DNA of 64,000 nucleotides from Demequina sp. B12 (GTDB taxonomy: Bacteria; Actinomycetota; Actinomycetes; Actinomycetales; Demequinaceae): the NCBI RefSeq assembly GCF_028823635.1, contig NZ_JAPEHU010000001.1:806001-870000 (forward strand), given 5' to 3'. This document shows positions 9,209-17,617 of this stretch, piece after piece (the first letter of the stretch is position 1; every line of letters starts with the position of its first letter). The position numbers and the translations under genes are program-made. The notes beneath the pieces are model-generated. The model saw nothing but the letters and a program-made list of their open reading frames with translations, ran no database searches and was not told the origin of the DNA.

Positions 9209-12200
9209 GTGACCTTCGACGACCGATCTGCCGACCGACCAAGGCCCACGCGGCCCGTAGCCGAGCCCCCGCGCCGGCGCTCGCCGCTCCTCGTAGCGCT
9301 TGTTGCGCTGGGCATCTTCCTCCTCCTGACCGTGATCTTTGCGCAGGTCTGGACGGAAGTTGCCTGGTATCAGCAACTGGGCTTCGAGTCCGTGTTCTGG
9401 ACCCAGTGGGTGGTTCGCCTCATCCTGTTCGCCATCTTCGGCGTTGTCGCCGGAGGTGCCGTCTGGCTGTCGCTGTGGCTCGCCAAGCGTGCCCGGCCCG
9501 CGGTCAGCACCCGCCGCACCCCCGTCGACCAGCTGCGCGAACAGGTGCAGCCTCTCGAACGCGCCATCATGGTCGCCCTGCCCATCTTCGTGGGTGTCAT
9601 CGCGGGCTTCTCGATGTCCGGCCGCTGGGAAGACTTCCTGGCCTGGTGGAACCACGAGCCGTTCGGCACCGTTGACCCCCAGTTCGGGTTCGACGTCTCG
9701 TTCTACGTCTTCACCCTGCCCATCCTGCAAACGCTCGTGGGCTTCTGGCTGGTCATCAGCATCCTGTGCACCCTGCTCGCCGCGTTCGTGCACCTCGTGT
9801 ACGGCGGTATCGCCGGTGGCGGTCGCGTGTTCGTGGCATCGGGCGGCGCGCGCATCCAGCTCGCGATCTCCGGCCTCCTGGTGATGCTGGGCATCGCCGC
9901 GAACTACTGGCTTGAGCAGTACGCCCTCCTGAACTCTCAGGGCGAAAAGTTCTATGGCGCCGGCTACACCGACATTCACGCCATCCTGCCTGCCCGCATC
10001 ATCCTGGTCGGTATCGCGATCCTTGTGGGGCTGATGTTCCTGGCCGTGATCTGGCGCGGTGACTGGCGTATCCCGATCGCGGGTGTATCCCTCATGGTGC
10101 TGTCTGCCGTCGCGATCGGTGGCATTTACCCCGCGATCGTCCAGAACTTCCAGGTGGAGCCCAACGCTCAGGAACTGGAAGCCGAATACATTCAGCGCAA
10201 CATCGACGCGACGTTGGAGGCGTACGGAATCGACCAAGTCGAAACCACCCAATACGACGCTGCCACCGAGGCAGATCCCGACGCCCTGCGTGCCGACGCT
10301 GAAGCCACTGCCCAGATCCGTCTGCTGGACCCGAACATCGTCTCCCCGGCGTTCCGTCAGCTCCAGCAGAACAAGCAGTACTACAACTTCCCCGATCAGC
10401 TCGCAGTTGACCGCTACCGCATCGACGGCGAAATCCAAGACACCGTGATCGCAGTCCGCGAGCTCGACCTCAGCGGCCTGTCCGACGCCAACCGCACCTG
10501 GGTGAACGACACCACGGTGTACACGCACGGATTCGGTGTCGCCGCCGCATACGGCAACCGCAGCACCTCCGACGGTCAGCCCTCCTTCTACGAAGGCGGC
10601 ATCCCCTCGACCGGTCTGCTCAACGTGGAAGAGCCCCGCATCTACTTCGGTCAGACCCTCCCGCCGTACTCCATCGTGGGTGCACCGGAAGGCACCGAGC
10701 CATGGGAGCTTGACTACCCGGACGACGATGCCCCCACCGGCCAGGTGAACACCACCTACCAAGGTGAAGGTGGCCCCAGCATCGGTAGCTTCTTCGAGAA
10801 GCTGATGTACGCCATCAAGTTCGGAGAACAGCAGATCCTGTTCTCCGACCGCGTGACCTCCGAATCGCAGGTGCTGTACTACCGCGACCCGCTGGAGCGC
10901 GTGGGCCGGGTGGCCCCCTACCTGGAGCTTGACTCCAAGACCTACCCCGCAGTCGTGGACGGCCGCGTCGTGTGGGTGGTGGACGGATACACCACCACTG
11001 ACCGCTACCCGTACTCCGCGCCGGTGAACTCCTCCGCGTTGTTCGCCAGCTCGGAAACCAACCCGCTGCCGTCGCAGCTCAACTACATGGCCAACTCCGT
11101 GAAGGCCACCGTGGACGCCTACGACGGCTCCGTGACGCTGTACGCCTGGGACGAAGAGGACCCCATCCTCAAGACCTGGAGCAACATCTTCCCCACGGCC
11201 ATCCAGCCCATGTCCGAAATCTCGGGCGACCTGATGAGCCACCTGCGGTACCCGGAAGAGATGTTCGCCGTTCAGCGCGCATTGCTCGAGCGGTACCACG
11301 TGACTGACGCATCGGCCTTCTACTCCGGTCAGGACGAATGGAACACGCCGGACGACCCCACCTCGGGCGACTCCGTGCTGCAGCCTCCGTACTACCTGAC
11401 GCTGCAGATGCCCGGCCAGGACGAGCCCTCGTTCTCGCTCTACACCACCTACATTCCTGGTGGTAACACCGACCGCAACATCCTCACCGGATACCTTGCC
11501 GTCGACTCCGAGACCGGCGACAAGGACGGCGAAGTCGCAGAAGGCTACGGCCAGTTGCGTCTGCTTGAACTGCCGCGCGACGTGTCCATCCCCGGACCCG
11601 GTCAAGTCCAGAACGACTTCAACTCGGACTCCAACGCCCAGACGACCCTGAACCTGCTGCGCCAGGGTGAAACGGACGTGATCAACGGAAACCTGCTCAC
11701 CCTGCCTGTGGGCGGCGGACTGCTGTACGTCCAGCCGGTTTACGTCCAGGCCTCCGAGGGCACGCAGATTCCGCTGCTGCGCAAGGTGTTCGTGTCCTTC
11801 GGTGAGGAAGTGGGCTTTGCCGACACCCTCCAGGAAGCACTGGACCAGGTGTTTGGTGAAGGAGCCGCCCCTGAGGCACCCGACGAGACCGAAACCATCA
11901 CGGACGACGGTCAGATCGCGGAAGAAGGCGACGCCGGCGAGGGCACCGTTGACGAACCCACGGACGGTTCCACGACGGACCCCAGCACCGAGCCTTCGGA
12001 AACTTCCACACCCGAACCGACCGAAACCTCGGACGGCAACTCCGACCTCGCTACCGCGGACCTTGCAGCCGCCCAGGCCGAACTGCACTCCGCCCTCGCG
12101 GACGCCCAGCAGGCCATCGAGGACGGCAACGCTGCACTGGCTGACGGCGACTTCGCCGCCTACGGTGAGGCACAGGATGCCCTCGAGGAGGCACTGGCTC

Positions 12201-12256
12201 GCGCCGTTGCCGCCGACGACCGCATTGTGGAGCTGACGAGCGGCTCCACGGAGTAG
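9209..12256 (+). CDS. UPF0182 family large membrane protein
   Basis: A 1015-residue protein with about seven membrane segments in the first 330 residues, then a large extracytoplasmic domain rich in Trp/Tyr/Asp. It ends in an acidic Thr/Ser/Glu-rich tail (residues about 885-950) and a helical Ala/Glu segment. The family is conserved in actinobacteria and its function is not established. The GTG start at 9209 is preceded by AAAGGA. A CTGTGACAT box at 9186-9194 lies just upstream. The open 960-codon frame on the opposite strand is a composition artefact. Confidence 0.88.
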   Translation: MTFDDRSADRPRPTRPVAEPPRRRSPLLVALVALGIFLLLTVIFAQVWTEVAWYQQLGFESVFWTQWVVRLILFAIFGVVAGGAVWLSLWLAKRARPAVSTRRTPVDQLREQVQPLERAIMVALPIFVGVIAGFSMSGRWEDFLAWWNHEPFGTVDPQFGFDVSFYVFTLPILQTLVGFWLVISILCTLLAAFVHLVYGGIAGGGRVFVASGGARIQLAISGLLVMLGIAANYWLEQYALLNSQGEKFYGAGYTDIHAILPARIILVGIAILVGLMFLAVIWRGDWRIPIAGVSLMVLSAVAIGGIYPAIVQNFQVEPNAQELEAEYIQRNIDATLEAYGIDQVETTQYDAATEADPDALRADAEATAQIRLLDPNIVSPAFRQLQQNKQYYNFPDQLAVDRYRIDGEIQDTVIAVRELDLSGLSDANRTWVNDTTVYTHGFGVAAAYGNRSTSDGQPSFYEGGIPSTGLLNVEEPRIYFGQTLPPYSIVGAPEGTEPWELDYPDDDAPTGQVNTTYQGEGGPSIGSFFEKLMYAIKFGEQQILFSDRVTSESQVLYYRDPLERVGRVAPYLELDSKTYPAVVDGRVVWVVDGYTTTDRYPYSAPVNSSALFASSETNPLPSQLNYMANSVKATVDAYDGSVTLYAWDEEDPILKTWSNIFPTAIQPMSEISGDLMSHLRYPEEMFAVQRALLERYHVTDASAFYSGQDEWNTPDDPTSGDSVLQPPYYLTLQMPGQDEPSFSLYTTYIPGGNTDRNILTGYLAVDSETGDKDGEVAEGYGQLRLLELPRDVSIPGPGQVQNDFNSDSNAQTTLNLLRQGETDVINGNLLTLPVGGGLLYVQPVYVQASEGTQIPLLRKVFVSFGEEVGFADTLQEALDQVFGEGAAPEAPDETETITDDGQIAEEGDAGEGTVDEPTDGSTTDPSTEPSETSTPEPTETSDGNSDLATADLAAAQAELHSALADAQQAIEDGNAALADGDFAAYGEAQDALEEALARAVAADDRIVELTSGSTE

Positions 12257-12282
12257 TTCTTCACCTCGTCAGCGGAGGCGAT

Positions 12283-12311
12283 TTGGACTGTGGCCCCGCG
12301 TCGGTTAGAGT
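12283..12311 (+). promoter_or_regulatory. Promoter of the initiator tRNA
   Basis: TTGGAC (12283-12288), 17-bp spacer, TAGAGT (12306-12311), then 11 bp to the tRNA. This is close to the housekeeping-sigma consensus. Confidence 0.75.
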
Positions 12312-12322
12312 TATCAGGCCGA

Positions 12323-12396
12323 CGCGGGGTGGAGCAGTTCGGTAGCTCGCCGGGCTCATAACCCGGAGGTCGCAGGTTCAAATCCTGTCCCCGCTA
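12323..12396 (+). tRNA. Initiator tRNA-fMet (CAT)
   Basis: A 74-nt cloverleaf: acceptor CGCGGGG with CCCCGCT plus discriminator A, anticodon loop CTCATAA and T-arm GGTTCAAATCC. Position 1 is unpaired and the anticodon stem ends in three G-C pairs (GGG/CCC), the two hallmarks of an initiator. CCA is not encoded (CTA follows). Confidence 0.95.
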
Positions 12397-12409
12397 CTAG
12401 TAGCGAGAT

Positions 12410-12443
12410 AGCCCCCTGATCTGGGAAACCGGATCGGGGGGCT
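12410..12443 (+). terminator. Terminator after tRNA-fMet
   Basis: A 12-bp stem (12410-12421 with 12432-12443) containing CCCCC/GGGGG, a 10-nt loop, then TCGTCGTT. It lies 13 bp downstream of the tRNA. Confidence 0.8.
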
Positions 12444-12518
12444 TCGTCGTTCCCGGACTGCGCCAACCGGCCCCGCGGACCCACCAACCTCCCCGGCCGC
12501 CCCGCCCCCCTTTTTCCT

Positions 12519-12574
12519 CAAATGGCTCCATTTGGCTGTTATAGGAAGCCAAAACAGCTAAATGGAGCCATTTG
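12519..12574. repeat. Dispersed AT-rich palindrome, copy 1
   Basis: Two 22-nt arms (12519-12540 and 12553-12574) pair with a single G-U and a 12-nt centre. Each arm contains its own small hairpin, AAATGG-CT-CCATTT or AAATGG-AG-CCATTT. It is far richer in A/T than its surroundings and is preceded by a pyrimidine tract. It lies between the tRNA terminator and the permease gene, and its right end overlaps a possible -35 (TTGGCG) of that gene. Related copies lie at 29786 and 37094. It is not a normal terminator, because no T-run follows the stem. Confidence 0.9.
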
Positions 12575-12609
12575 GCGGGTCTTCACCTTGCCTCGCTAGA
12601 GTCAGCGCC

Positions 12610-13935
12610 ATGACAGGTGCGCGGAAGATCACGCTGTGGGGAGCGATCGGCATCGGCGTGGGGTCGATGCTGGGCGCCGGGGTGTTCTCTGGCATGTGGG
12701 CCGATGTCCTTGGGGCCGGCCGCTGGTACCTTGCCGCAGTCCTGGTCGCCGCCGGCGTCGCCTTGGCGAACGCGCTCAGCACAGCCCAGTTGGCGGCCGC
12801 GTATCCGGTCGCGGGCGGCGCGTACGCCTATGGCCGCGCGGAGTTGGGGCGCACCGCGGGCCACGTGGCGGGTGCAGCGTTCGTGGTGGGCAAGACCGTG
12901 TCCGTTGCTGTCGCGGCGACCGTGCTGGGTGCCTACGTGCTTCCGGGGCATCCGCAGTGGGTGGCGACGGCCGCGATCGCTGCTGCGTGGGCTTTGAACT
13001 CGCGTGGCATTACCAGAACTGCCTGGGGTGCGACCGTCATTGCGGTGGTGGTGGTCGCGGTGTTGGTGGTGCTGGTGGGGATGTCGCTGGGAGGGCCGCA
13101 CACGATGGGGTGGTTCGACGTTCCCGAACCTGACCTCCTTGGTGCCGCCCACGGCACCGGCACCGACGGCACCGGCAGCGACAGTGGGGTAGGGGCATTC
13201 CTGGTTGCGGCTGCTGCAGCGTTCTTTGCCTTCGCGGGTTATGCGCGCATCGCCACGCTGGGGGAGGAGGTGCGGTCTCCTGAGCGCACCATCCCGCAGG
13301 CGATTGTGGCCGCTTTGGCGATCGTGGTGGTGCTGTATCTGGCGTTGGCGGTCGCGCTGCACGCGTGGGTGGTTCCGGCGAGCGGGGGTTCCGCTGCGGA
13401 CATGCGCTTGGAGGAAGCCCCGTTGCAGAGTCTGGCCGATGCTGTGGGCATGCCCGTATGGATGGTGACGGGAGCGGCGGTGCTCAGCATTGGTGGGGCG
13501 ATGTTGGCCGTCTTGGCGGGGGCTGGACGCACGGCGATGGCGATGGCGCGTGAGGGTGACCTGCCGCGCATGCTCGCGGCTCAAGGAGCCGGCGGTGCCC
13601 CCTGGAAGGCCGAGGGCGTCATCGCCATTAGCGCAACCGCGTTGGTGTGGACGCAGGGAGTGGCACTGATTTTGGTCTCTGTCGCCAGCATTTTGACGTA
13701 CTACGCCGTCGCAAACCTGGCAGCGATAAGGCAGCGCCGTGTGGGGCGGACGTCGACACTCAGGGTGCCTGTTGCGGTCAGCGTTGCTGGGCTGGGGGCA
13801 TCCGTGGTGCTTGCGGTGGTGGCGTTGGGGTCGGCAGGGACGTCCGTATGGCCCACGATCGTGGTGATGGTGCTGGTTCTGGGTTGGCCGGTGAGTGCGG
13901 CGCTCCTGCGAGGCTCACGCGAACCTCAGCGATGA
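12610..13935 (+). CDS. APC-family amino-acid permease
   Basis: A 441-residue integral membrane protein with about 12 hydrophobic segments. The APC signature is at the start (GAIGIGVGSMLGAGVFSGM, TM1) and again at SPERTIPQAI in the loop before TM7. The likely role is proton-coupled amino-acid or polyamine uptake; the substrate is not deducible. The ATG at 12610 has TAGAGT at 12597-12602 just upstream, so the message may be nearly leaderless. It stands alone, convergent with the fluoride-channel genes. Confidence 0.82.
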   Translation: MTGARKITLWGAIGIGVGSMLGAGVFSGMWADVLGAGRWYLAAVLVAAGVALANALSTAQLAAAYPVAGGAYAYGRAELGRTAGHVAGAAFVVGKTVSVAVAATVLGAYVLPGHPQWVATAAIAAAWALNSRGITRTAWGATVIAVVVVAVLVVLVGMSLGGPHTMGWFDVPEPDLLGAAHGTGTDGTGSDSGVGAFLVAAAAAFFAFAGYARIATLGEEVRSPERTIPQAIVAALAIVVVLYLALAVALHAWVVPASGGSAADMRLEEAPLQSLADAVGMPVWMVTGAAVLSIGGAMLAVLAGAGRTAMAMAREGDLPRMLAAQGAGGAPWKAEGVIAISATALVWTQGVALILVSVASILTYYAVANLAAIRQRRVGRTSTLRVPVAVSVAGLGASVVLAVVALGSAGTSVWPTIVVMVLVLGWPVSAALLRGSREPQR

Positions 13936-13945
13936 GCCGGGAGCG

Positions 13946-14311
13946 CTAGCCCACCAGAGCAGACGCCACAGCCCAACCGGCCCATGCCGCCACGAAACCC
14001 GCCGCAAAAGTGACGGCGAGATACCCCACGGTGTGGCGGCGTCGGCCCTCATTCCACAAGATCACGGCATCCACCGCGAGTGAAGAAAACGTGGACAGCC
14101 CTCCGCCCAGACCTGCGGCCAGCACCAGGTTCCAGCCCGGATAGAGAGCGGCAAGTGCGGCAAGCGCGCCCACCAATGCGGCGGCAACGGTGTTCGCGAC
14201 GACCGTGCCCCACGGGAAGTTCGCGCCGTAGTTCACCCGGCCCAGCTGATAGCGCAGCACCGCGCCCACACCACACCCCAGTGCTGCGGCTACGTACCAC
14301 CAGACGCTCAT
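13946..14311 (-). CDS. crcB: Fluoride channel subunit CrcB/FluC (first of pair)
   Basis: A 121-residue protein with four membrane segments. CrcB motifs are GCGVGAVLRYQLG near the N-terminus and GLGGGLSTFSS near residue 75. FluC channels are antiparallel dimers that expel fluoride. Many actinobacteria encode two unequal subunits in tandem, as here. It overlaps the upstream crcB by ATGA (14308-14311), so the two are translationally coupled. Confidence 0.9.
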   Translation of the reverse strand: MSVWWYVAAALGCGVGAVLRYQLGRVNYGANFPWGTVVANTVAAALVGALAALAALYPGWNLVLAAGLGGGLSTFSSLAVDAVILWNEGRRRHTVGYLAVTFAAGFVAAWAGWAVASALVG

Positions 14312-14706
14312 GCGGTGGCCTCCACGGCATCGGCCCGGCGCACGCCCCACCGCCAACCTGCGGCGGCCGCGACAACGGACACCAGCATCGTCCCGCCTAA
14401 CACCACCGCGCCCTGGATCAGGCCAGTGTCAGCAGCCCACGGAAGGGCAGCAATGGCGGAGAACGTGGTGAAGCCACCGAGGACGCCGGTGCCCACCATG
14501 GGGAACCACCATGCGCGGCCCATCACCAGGGCCCAGCCGTTGAGCGCACCCAGCAGCGCAGAGCCGAGCACATTGATCGCGACCACATCCCAGGGCACTT
14601 CCCATGAGGGGGAGCCGATGCTGGGGATCCAGTAGTCGATGAGGATCCGGAGCGCTCCGCCGACAGTCCCGCCTAGGAACACCAGGACGACGGTGCGATC
14701 TTTCAT
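14308..14706 (-). CDS. crcB: Fluoride channel subunit CrcB/FluC (second of pair)
   Basis: A 132-residue, four-helix protein with LGGTVGGALRILID and GTGVLGGFTTFSA, the latter being the better conserved version of the channel signature. It probably forms the heterodimeric fluoride channel with the following gene. It overlaps the upstream DUF2505 gene by 4 bp (14703-14706). No fluoride riboswitch was recognised upstream of the three-gene unit. Confidence 0.9.
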   Translation of the reverse strand: MKDRTVVLVFLGGTVGGALRILIDYWIPSIGSPSWEVPWDVVAINVLGSALLGALNGWALVMGRAWWFPMVGTGVLGGFTTFSAIAALPWAADTGLIQGAVVLGGTMLVSVVAAAAGWRWGVRRADAVEATA

Positions 14707-15200
14707 GCCCGGGAGGCGAGCCATTCGTCGGCGACTGCGAGTTCGTCTTCGAGGCCGGTGCTGACGGACTTCACCAGGGACTTCTCGATCATCGAACCAA
14801 ACAGCGGGATGCGGACGGAGACGGACCCTTCGAGCTCCAGGTCGGTGCCGCCATCCGAGGGGATCAGCGACAAGTTGCCGGACGCATGCCCGGGAGCGCC
14901 CACGATCTCGACGGAGAATGTGCCTTGACGGGTGCCGCCGGTGTTGGGCTCCCACACCTCGGTGTACCGCACCGACAAGTCTGAACCCACGAATCCGCGG
15001 AACTCTTGCGGGATGGAGGTGGAGGGCACCACCCGGCGAATCGACACCGTGAAGCCTTCCGCCACCGAACCGCTCAGCAGTGCGTCACCGTGCTCGTCGC
15101 CGGATGACTGGGCGCGGCGCTGCACAAAGTCGTCGTCGGCGAACATCGCAATGACGTCTTCGACGTTTGCGGCGAAGTGATGAGAGTAGGTGAAGTGCAT
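14703..15200 (-). CDS. DUF2505 / SRPBCC-like protein
   Basis: A 165-residue soluble protein starting MHFTYSHHFAANVEDVIAMF, typical of DUF2505, a START/SRPBCC-like helix-grip fold that may bind a hydrophobic ligand. It is the first gene of a tightly overlapping unit with the two crcB genes. The biochemical role is unknown, and a link to fluoride is suggested only by the overlap. An AGGGG sequence lies upstream of ATG 15200. Confidence 0.75.
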   Translation of the reverse strand: MHFTYSHHFAANVEDVIAMFADDDFVQRRAQSSGDEHGDALLSGSVAEGFTVSIRRVVPSTSIPQEFRGFVGSDLSVRYTEVWEPNTGGTRQGTFSVEIVGAPGHASGNLSLIPSDGGTDLELEGSVSVRIPLFGSMIEKSLVKSVSTGLEDELAVADEWLASRA

Positions 15201-15251
15201 GAGGACCCCTCGTGACGGTGCCACCAGGCTACCGCGCGTCGGCGGGGCACC

Positions 15252-15257
15252 TAGGCT
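15252..15257 (+). promoter_or_regulatory. -10 element of a probable leaderless pdtaS transcript
   Basis: TAGGCT ends exactly 6 nt before GTG 15264. No -35 or ribosome site is evident. Confidence 0.5.
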
Positions 15258-15263
15258 AGGGAC

Positions 15264-16712
15264 GTGGCCACGTTGAGAGACACTGCAGAAAACTACGGAT
15301 CGCTGACGGATGCCGAGGCCGAATGGCTTGCGCTCCTCACCTCCGACTGGCAGATCATTGCCGACCTGTCCTTCGCCGACCTTGTGCTGTGGCGCGCCGT
15401 CGATGATGGTTTTGTGGCGATCGCCCAGTGCCGTCCCTCCACCGGGCCCACTGTCCATCAGGACGATGTGGTGGGCACCATGGCTGCCGCTGGCCGTATC
15501 GCTCACCTGCAGAAGGCTCTCGACGAAGGCGGCATCATCGCCTCCCGTGAACCGCGCTGGGATGACACGTATGCCGTGCGTGAAGACGCGCTGCCCGTGA
15601 TCATGGAGGGGCGCGCCATCGCAGTGCTCACGCGTGAAGTGTCGCAAGCAGTGTCCCGCTCCTCGAGCCGGCTGGAGCTGAACTACAAAGGTGCCGCCGA
15701 CGACCTCCTGCACATGATCACGCGCGGCGAGTTTCCCGTGGCCACCTCCGTCACTGGACCACGCCGCGGCGCGCCACGCGTGGGAGACGGAGTGCTCCGG
15801 CTCGACGCCGCCGGACACGTCACATATGCCAGCCCCAACGCGCTGTCCTGTTTCCACAGGCTGGGTGTCACTGGCTCGCTGATGAACCGGTCCCTGCCGC
15901 GCGTCACCAGTGAGTTGGTGCACGACAAGGGCCACATCGACGAAACGCTCGCCATGGTGGTCATGGGCCGTGCCGCCTGGCGCACCGACCTGGAAGCCAA
16001 CGGCGCCGCACTTTCCCTGCGCGCGATCCCCGTGACGATCCACGGCGACCGCACTGGTGCAGTGTTGCTGTGCCGCGACGTGTCAGACCTGCGCCGTCGC
16101 GAACGTGAACTCATCACCAAAGACGCGACCATCCGCGAAATTCACCACCGCGTGAAGAACAACCTGCAGACTGTCGCCGCGCTGTTGCGCCTGCAGTCAC
16201 GCCGTGTCCAAGCTCCAGAGGCGAAGGAAGCGCTCGCGGAGGCAATGCGCCGTGTATCCACGATTGCGCTTGTGCACGAGACGCTGTCGGGGACGTTGGA
16301 CGAACTGGTGAACTTCGATGACCTCGCTGCCCGTTCGATGCGTATGGCGGCGGAGATCGCGTCCCCGGGTGTGCAGGTCAAGATCGTGCGTGAGGGCGAC
16401 TTTGGCTTGATCCCGGCTCAGTATGCATCGTCGTTGGCGCTCGTGATCACTGAGCTGGTGACGAACGCTGTGGAGCACGGGTTTGAAGGCCGTGACCTGG
16501 GCACCATCACGGTGACGTCCCACCGTGAGAACGAGCGGCTTTCCGTGACCATCGCCGATGACGGTGTGGGCCTGAGCGCCGAGCCGTCTGGTCTGGGGTC
16601 GTCGATTGTGCGCACCCTCGTGGAGAACGAGCTCAGCGGTCAGATCACGTGGCGGGCCACCGGCTCTGGTTCTGCGGTGGAGCTCGAAGTCAAGGTGAGC
16701 GAAGAACGCTAA
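15264..16712 (+). CDS. pdtaS: PdtaS-type sensor histidine kinase
   Basis: A 482-residue cytosolic kinase: a GAF-like N-terminal domain (about residues 10-150), a PAS-like domain (about 175-280), then HisKA_2 with IREIHHRVKNNLQTVAALL (phospho-His) and a HATPase_c domain ending in DGVGLSAEPSGLGSSIV. This is the layout of PdtaS, which phosphorylates the ANTAR antiterminator PdtaR. No pdtaR is adjacent here. The gene is convergent with whiB1, a pairing also seen in mycobacteria. Confidence 0.85.
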   Translation: MATLRDTAENYGSLTDAEAEWLALLTSDWQIIADLSFADLVLWRAVDDGFVAIAQCRPSTGPTVHQDDVVGTMAAAGRIAHLQKALDEGGIIASREPRWDDTYAVREDALPVIMEGRAIAVLTREVSQAVSRSSSRLELNYKGAADDLLHMITRGEFPVATSVTGPRRGAPRVGDGVLRLDAAGHVTYASPNALSCFHRLGVTGSLMNRSLPRVTSELVHDKGHIDETLAMVVMGRAAWRTDLEANGAALSLRAIPVTIHGDRTGAVLLCRDVSDLRRRERELITKDATIREIHHRVKNNLQTVAALLRLQSRRVQAPEAKEALAEAMRRVSTIALVHETLSGTLDELVNFDDLAARSMRMAAEIASPGVQVKIVREGDFGLIPAQYASSLALVITELVTNAVEHGFEGRDLGTITVTSHRENERLSVTIADDGVGLSAEPSGLGSSIVRTLVENELSGQITWRATGSGSAVELEVKVSEER

Positions 16713-16754
16713 TACCGTCGCCAGCATCGGTCCTCCCGTGCTGGCGCAGGCATA

Positions 16755-16790
16755 ACAAAAGCCCCCTCCTGCACCGGAGGGGGCTTTTGT
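16755..16790. terminator. Bidirectional terminator between pdtaS and whiB1
   Basis: A 15-bp perfect stem (16755-16769 with 16776-16790), GC core CCCCCTCC/GGAGGGGG, flanked by AAAA on the left and TTTT on the right. It can therefore serve both convergent genes. Confidence 0.9.
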
Positions 16791-16801
16791 ATGAAGAAGT
16801 G

Positions 16802-17056
16802 TTACTTCGCTGCGCGGCGTGCGCGTGCGGCGCGACGCTTGAGCGAGCGGCGCTCGTCTTCCGACAGGCCGCCCCAGACGCCAGAGTCCTGGTTGTGCTC
16901 CATGGCCCACTTGAGGCACACTTCGCGAACTTCGCACGTGCCGCAGACGGCCTTGGCCTTCTCAATCTGCACGAGCGCGGGGCCGGTGTTGCCGACGGGG
17001 AAGAAGAGTTCGGGGTCGTCGACGTCAAGGCATGCTGCGTTACTGCGCCAATCCAT
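16802..17056 (-). CDS. whiB1: Transcriptional regulator WhiB1
   Basis: An 84-residue [4Fe-4S] protein with cysteines at 9, 38, 41 and 47 (CGTCEVREVC), the beta-turn motif SGVWGG and a basic C-terminal tail (RRSLKRRAARARRAAK). Length and sequence match WhiB1, an essential NO-sensitive partner of the primary sigma factor. ATG 17056 is preceded by GGAGGAA. A TATAGT -10 lies at 17121-17126 and a CRP-like site further upstream. Confidence 0.93.
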   Translation of the reverse strand: MDWRSNAACLDVDDPELFFPVGNTGPALVQIEKAKAVCGTCEVREVCLKWAMEHNQDSGVWGGLSEDERRSLKRRAARARRAAK

Positions 17057-17120
17057 GGGTTCCTCCGGTGGGTGGTGGGAAGGCGCGGCGAAGCCCTGCT
17101 TCAAGTGTCTTGAGGAGGGG

Positions 17121-17149
17121 ACTATACCGCTGCCATCGCGTATGTCACT
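17121..17149 (-). promoter_or_regulatory. whiB1 promoter
   Basis: On the minus strand TATAGT (17121-17126) is an excellent -10. AGTGAC (17144-17149) is a weak -35 at 17 bp. The predicted leader is about 55-60 nt. Confidence 0.6.
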
Positions 17150-17195
17150 GCGTCTAGGTTCTCATTGTTAACAAAGGATGACAAGAGTTCGTTTA

Positions 17196-17211
17196 TGTGT
17201 GATGGCTCACA
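17196..17211. promoter_or_regulatory. CRP-like binding site in the whiB1 / membrane-protein intergenic region
   Basis: TGTGTGATGGCTCACA differs from the CRP consensus TGTGA-N6-TCACA at one base. It lies about 90 bp upstream of the predicted whiB1 start of transcription and overlaps the -35 zone of the divergent gene at 17237. Mycobacterial whiB1 is known to be controlled by CRP. Confidence 0.55.
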
Positions 17212-17236
17212 TTGTGCGGCCGGTAGTTTGGATGCC

Positions 17237-17617
17237 ATGGACAAAGGCCCTTCGCTGACCGACCGTTTTGCCCGTCCAGTCGCCATTGGATTGGTGGCTG
17301 TTGAAGCGCTAGCACTGCTGGTATTTGCGGCACTCAACACTCTTGAAGCGGTCCTCTACAACGGTACTGACCTCGCGCTGGCAGTTGCCGTGACGTTGGC
17401 GATTTTTGCGGTCGCGCTGGCGTTCGCGGCGAGGGCCCTTCAGCGTGGTCAACGGTGGGCACGGTCGTACACCATCATGTGGCAGATCCTGCAGGTGGCC
17501 TCATGCGTGCTGTTGTTCAGCGACGCCCCCGTGCTCGCGAGCATCGCGATTGTGGTGGGGTTGGTCTGCCTGGTGGCGGTGGTGCTGGACGCTGTCGCCG
17601 AGATGCCAGACGAGTGA
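17237..17617 (+). CDS. Small integral membrane protein, unrecognised
   Basis: A 126-residue protein with four hydrophobic segments (about residues 15-37, 43-65, 75-93 and 97-118) and a short charged C-terminus (AEMPDE). No family was recognised. TAGTTT at 17224-17229 sits 7 nt before ATG 17237. Its last 117 bp overlap the convergent FtsK-like gene. It may be membrane-linked to that system, but this is only positional. Confidence 0.6.
   Translation: MDKGPSLTDRFARPVAIGLVAVEALALLVFAALNTLEAVLYNGTDLALAVAVTLAIFAVALAFAARALQRGQRWARSYTIMWQILQVASCVLLFSDAPVLASIAIVVGLVCLVAVVLDAVAEMPDE

Noticed and set aside
9206-12088. 960-codon open frame on the minus strand
   Set aside because: It is exactly antisense to the UPF0182 gene, has no family resemblance, and arises from codon bias that avoids stop complements.
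14203-15263. Fluoride riboswitch near the crcB genes
   Set aside because: No crcB-motif-like pseudoknot sequence could be recognised in the short leader of the DUF2505-crcB-crcB unit.
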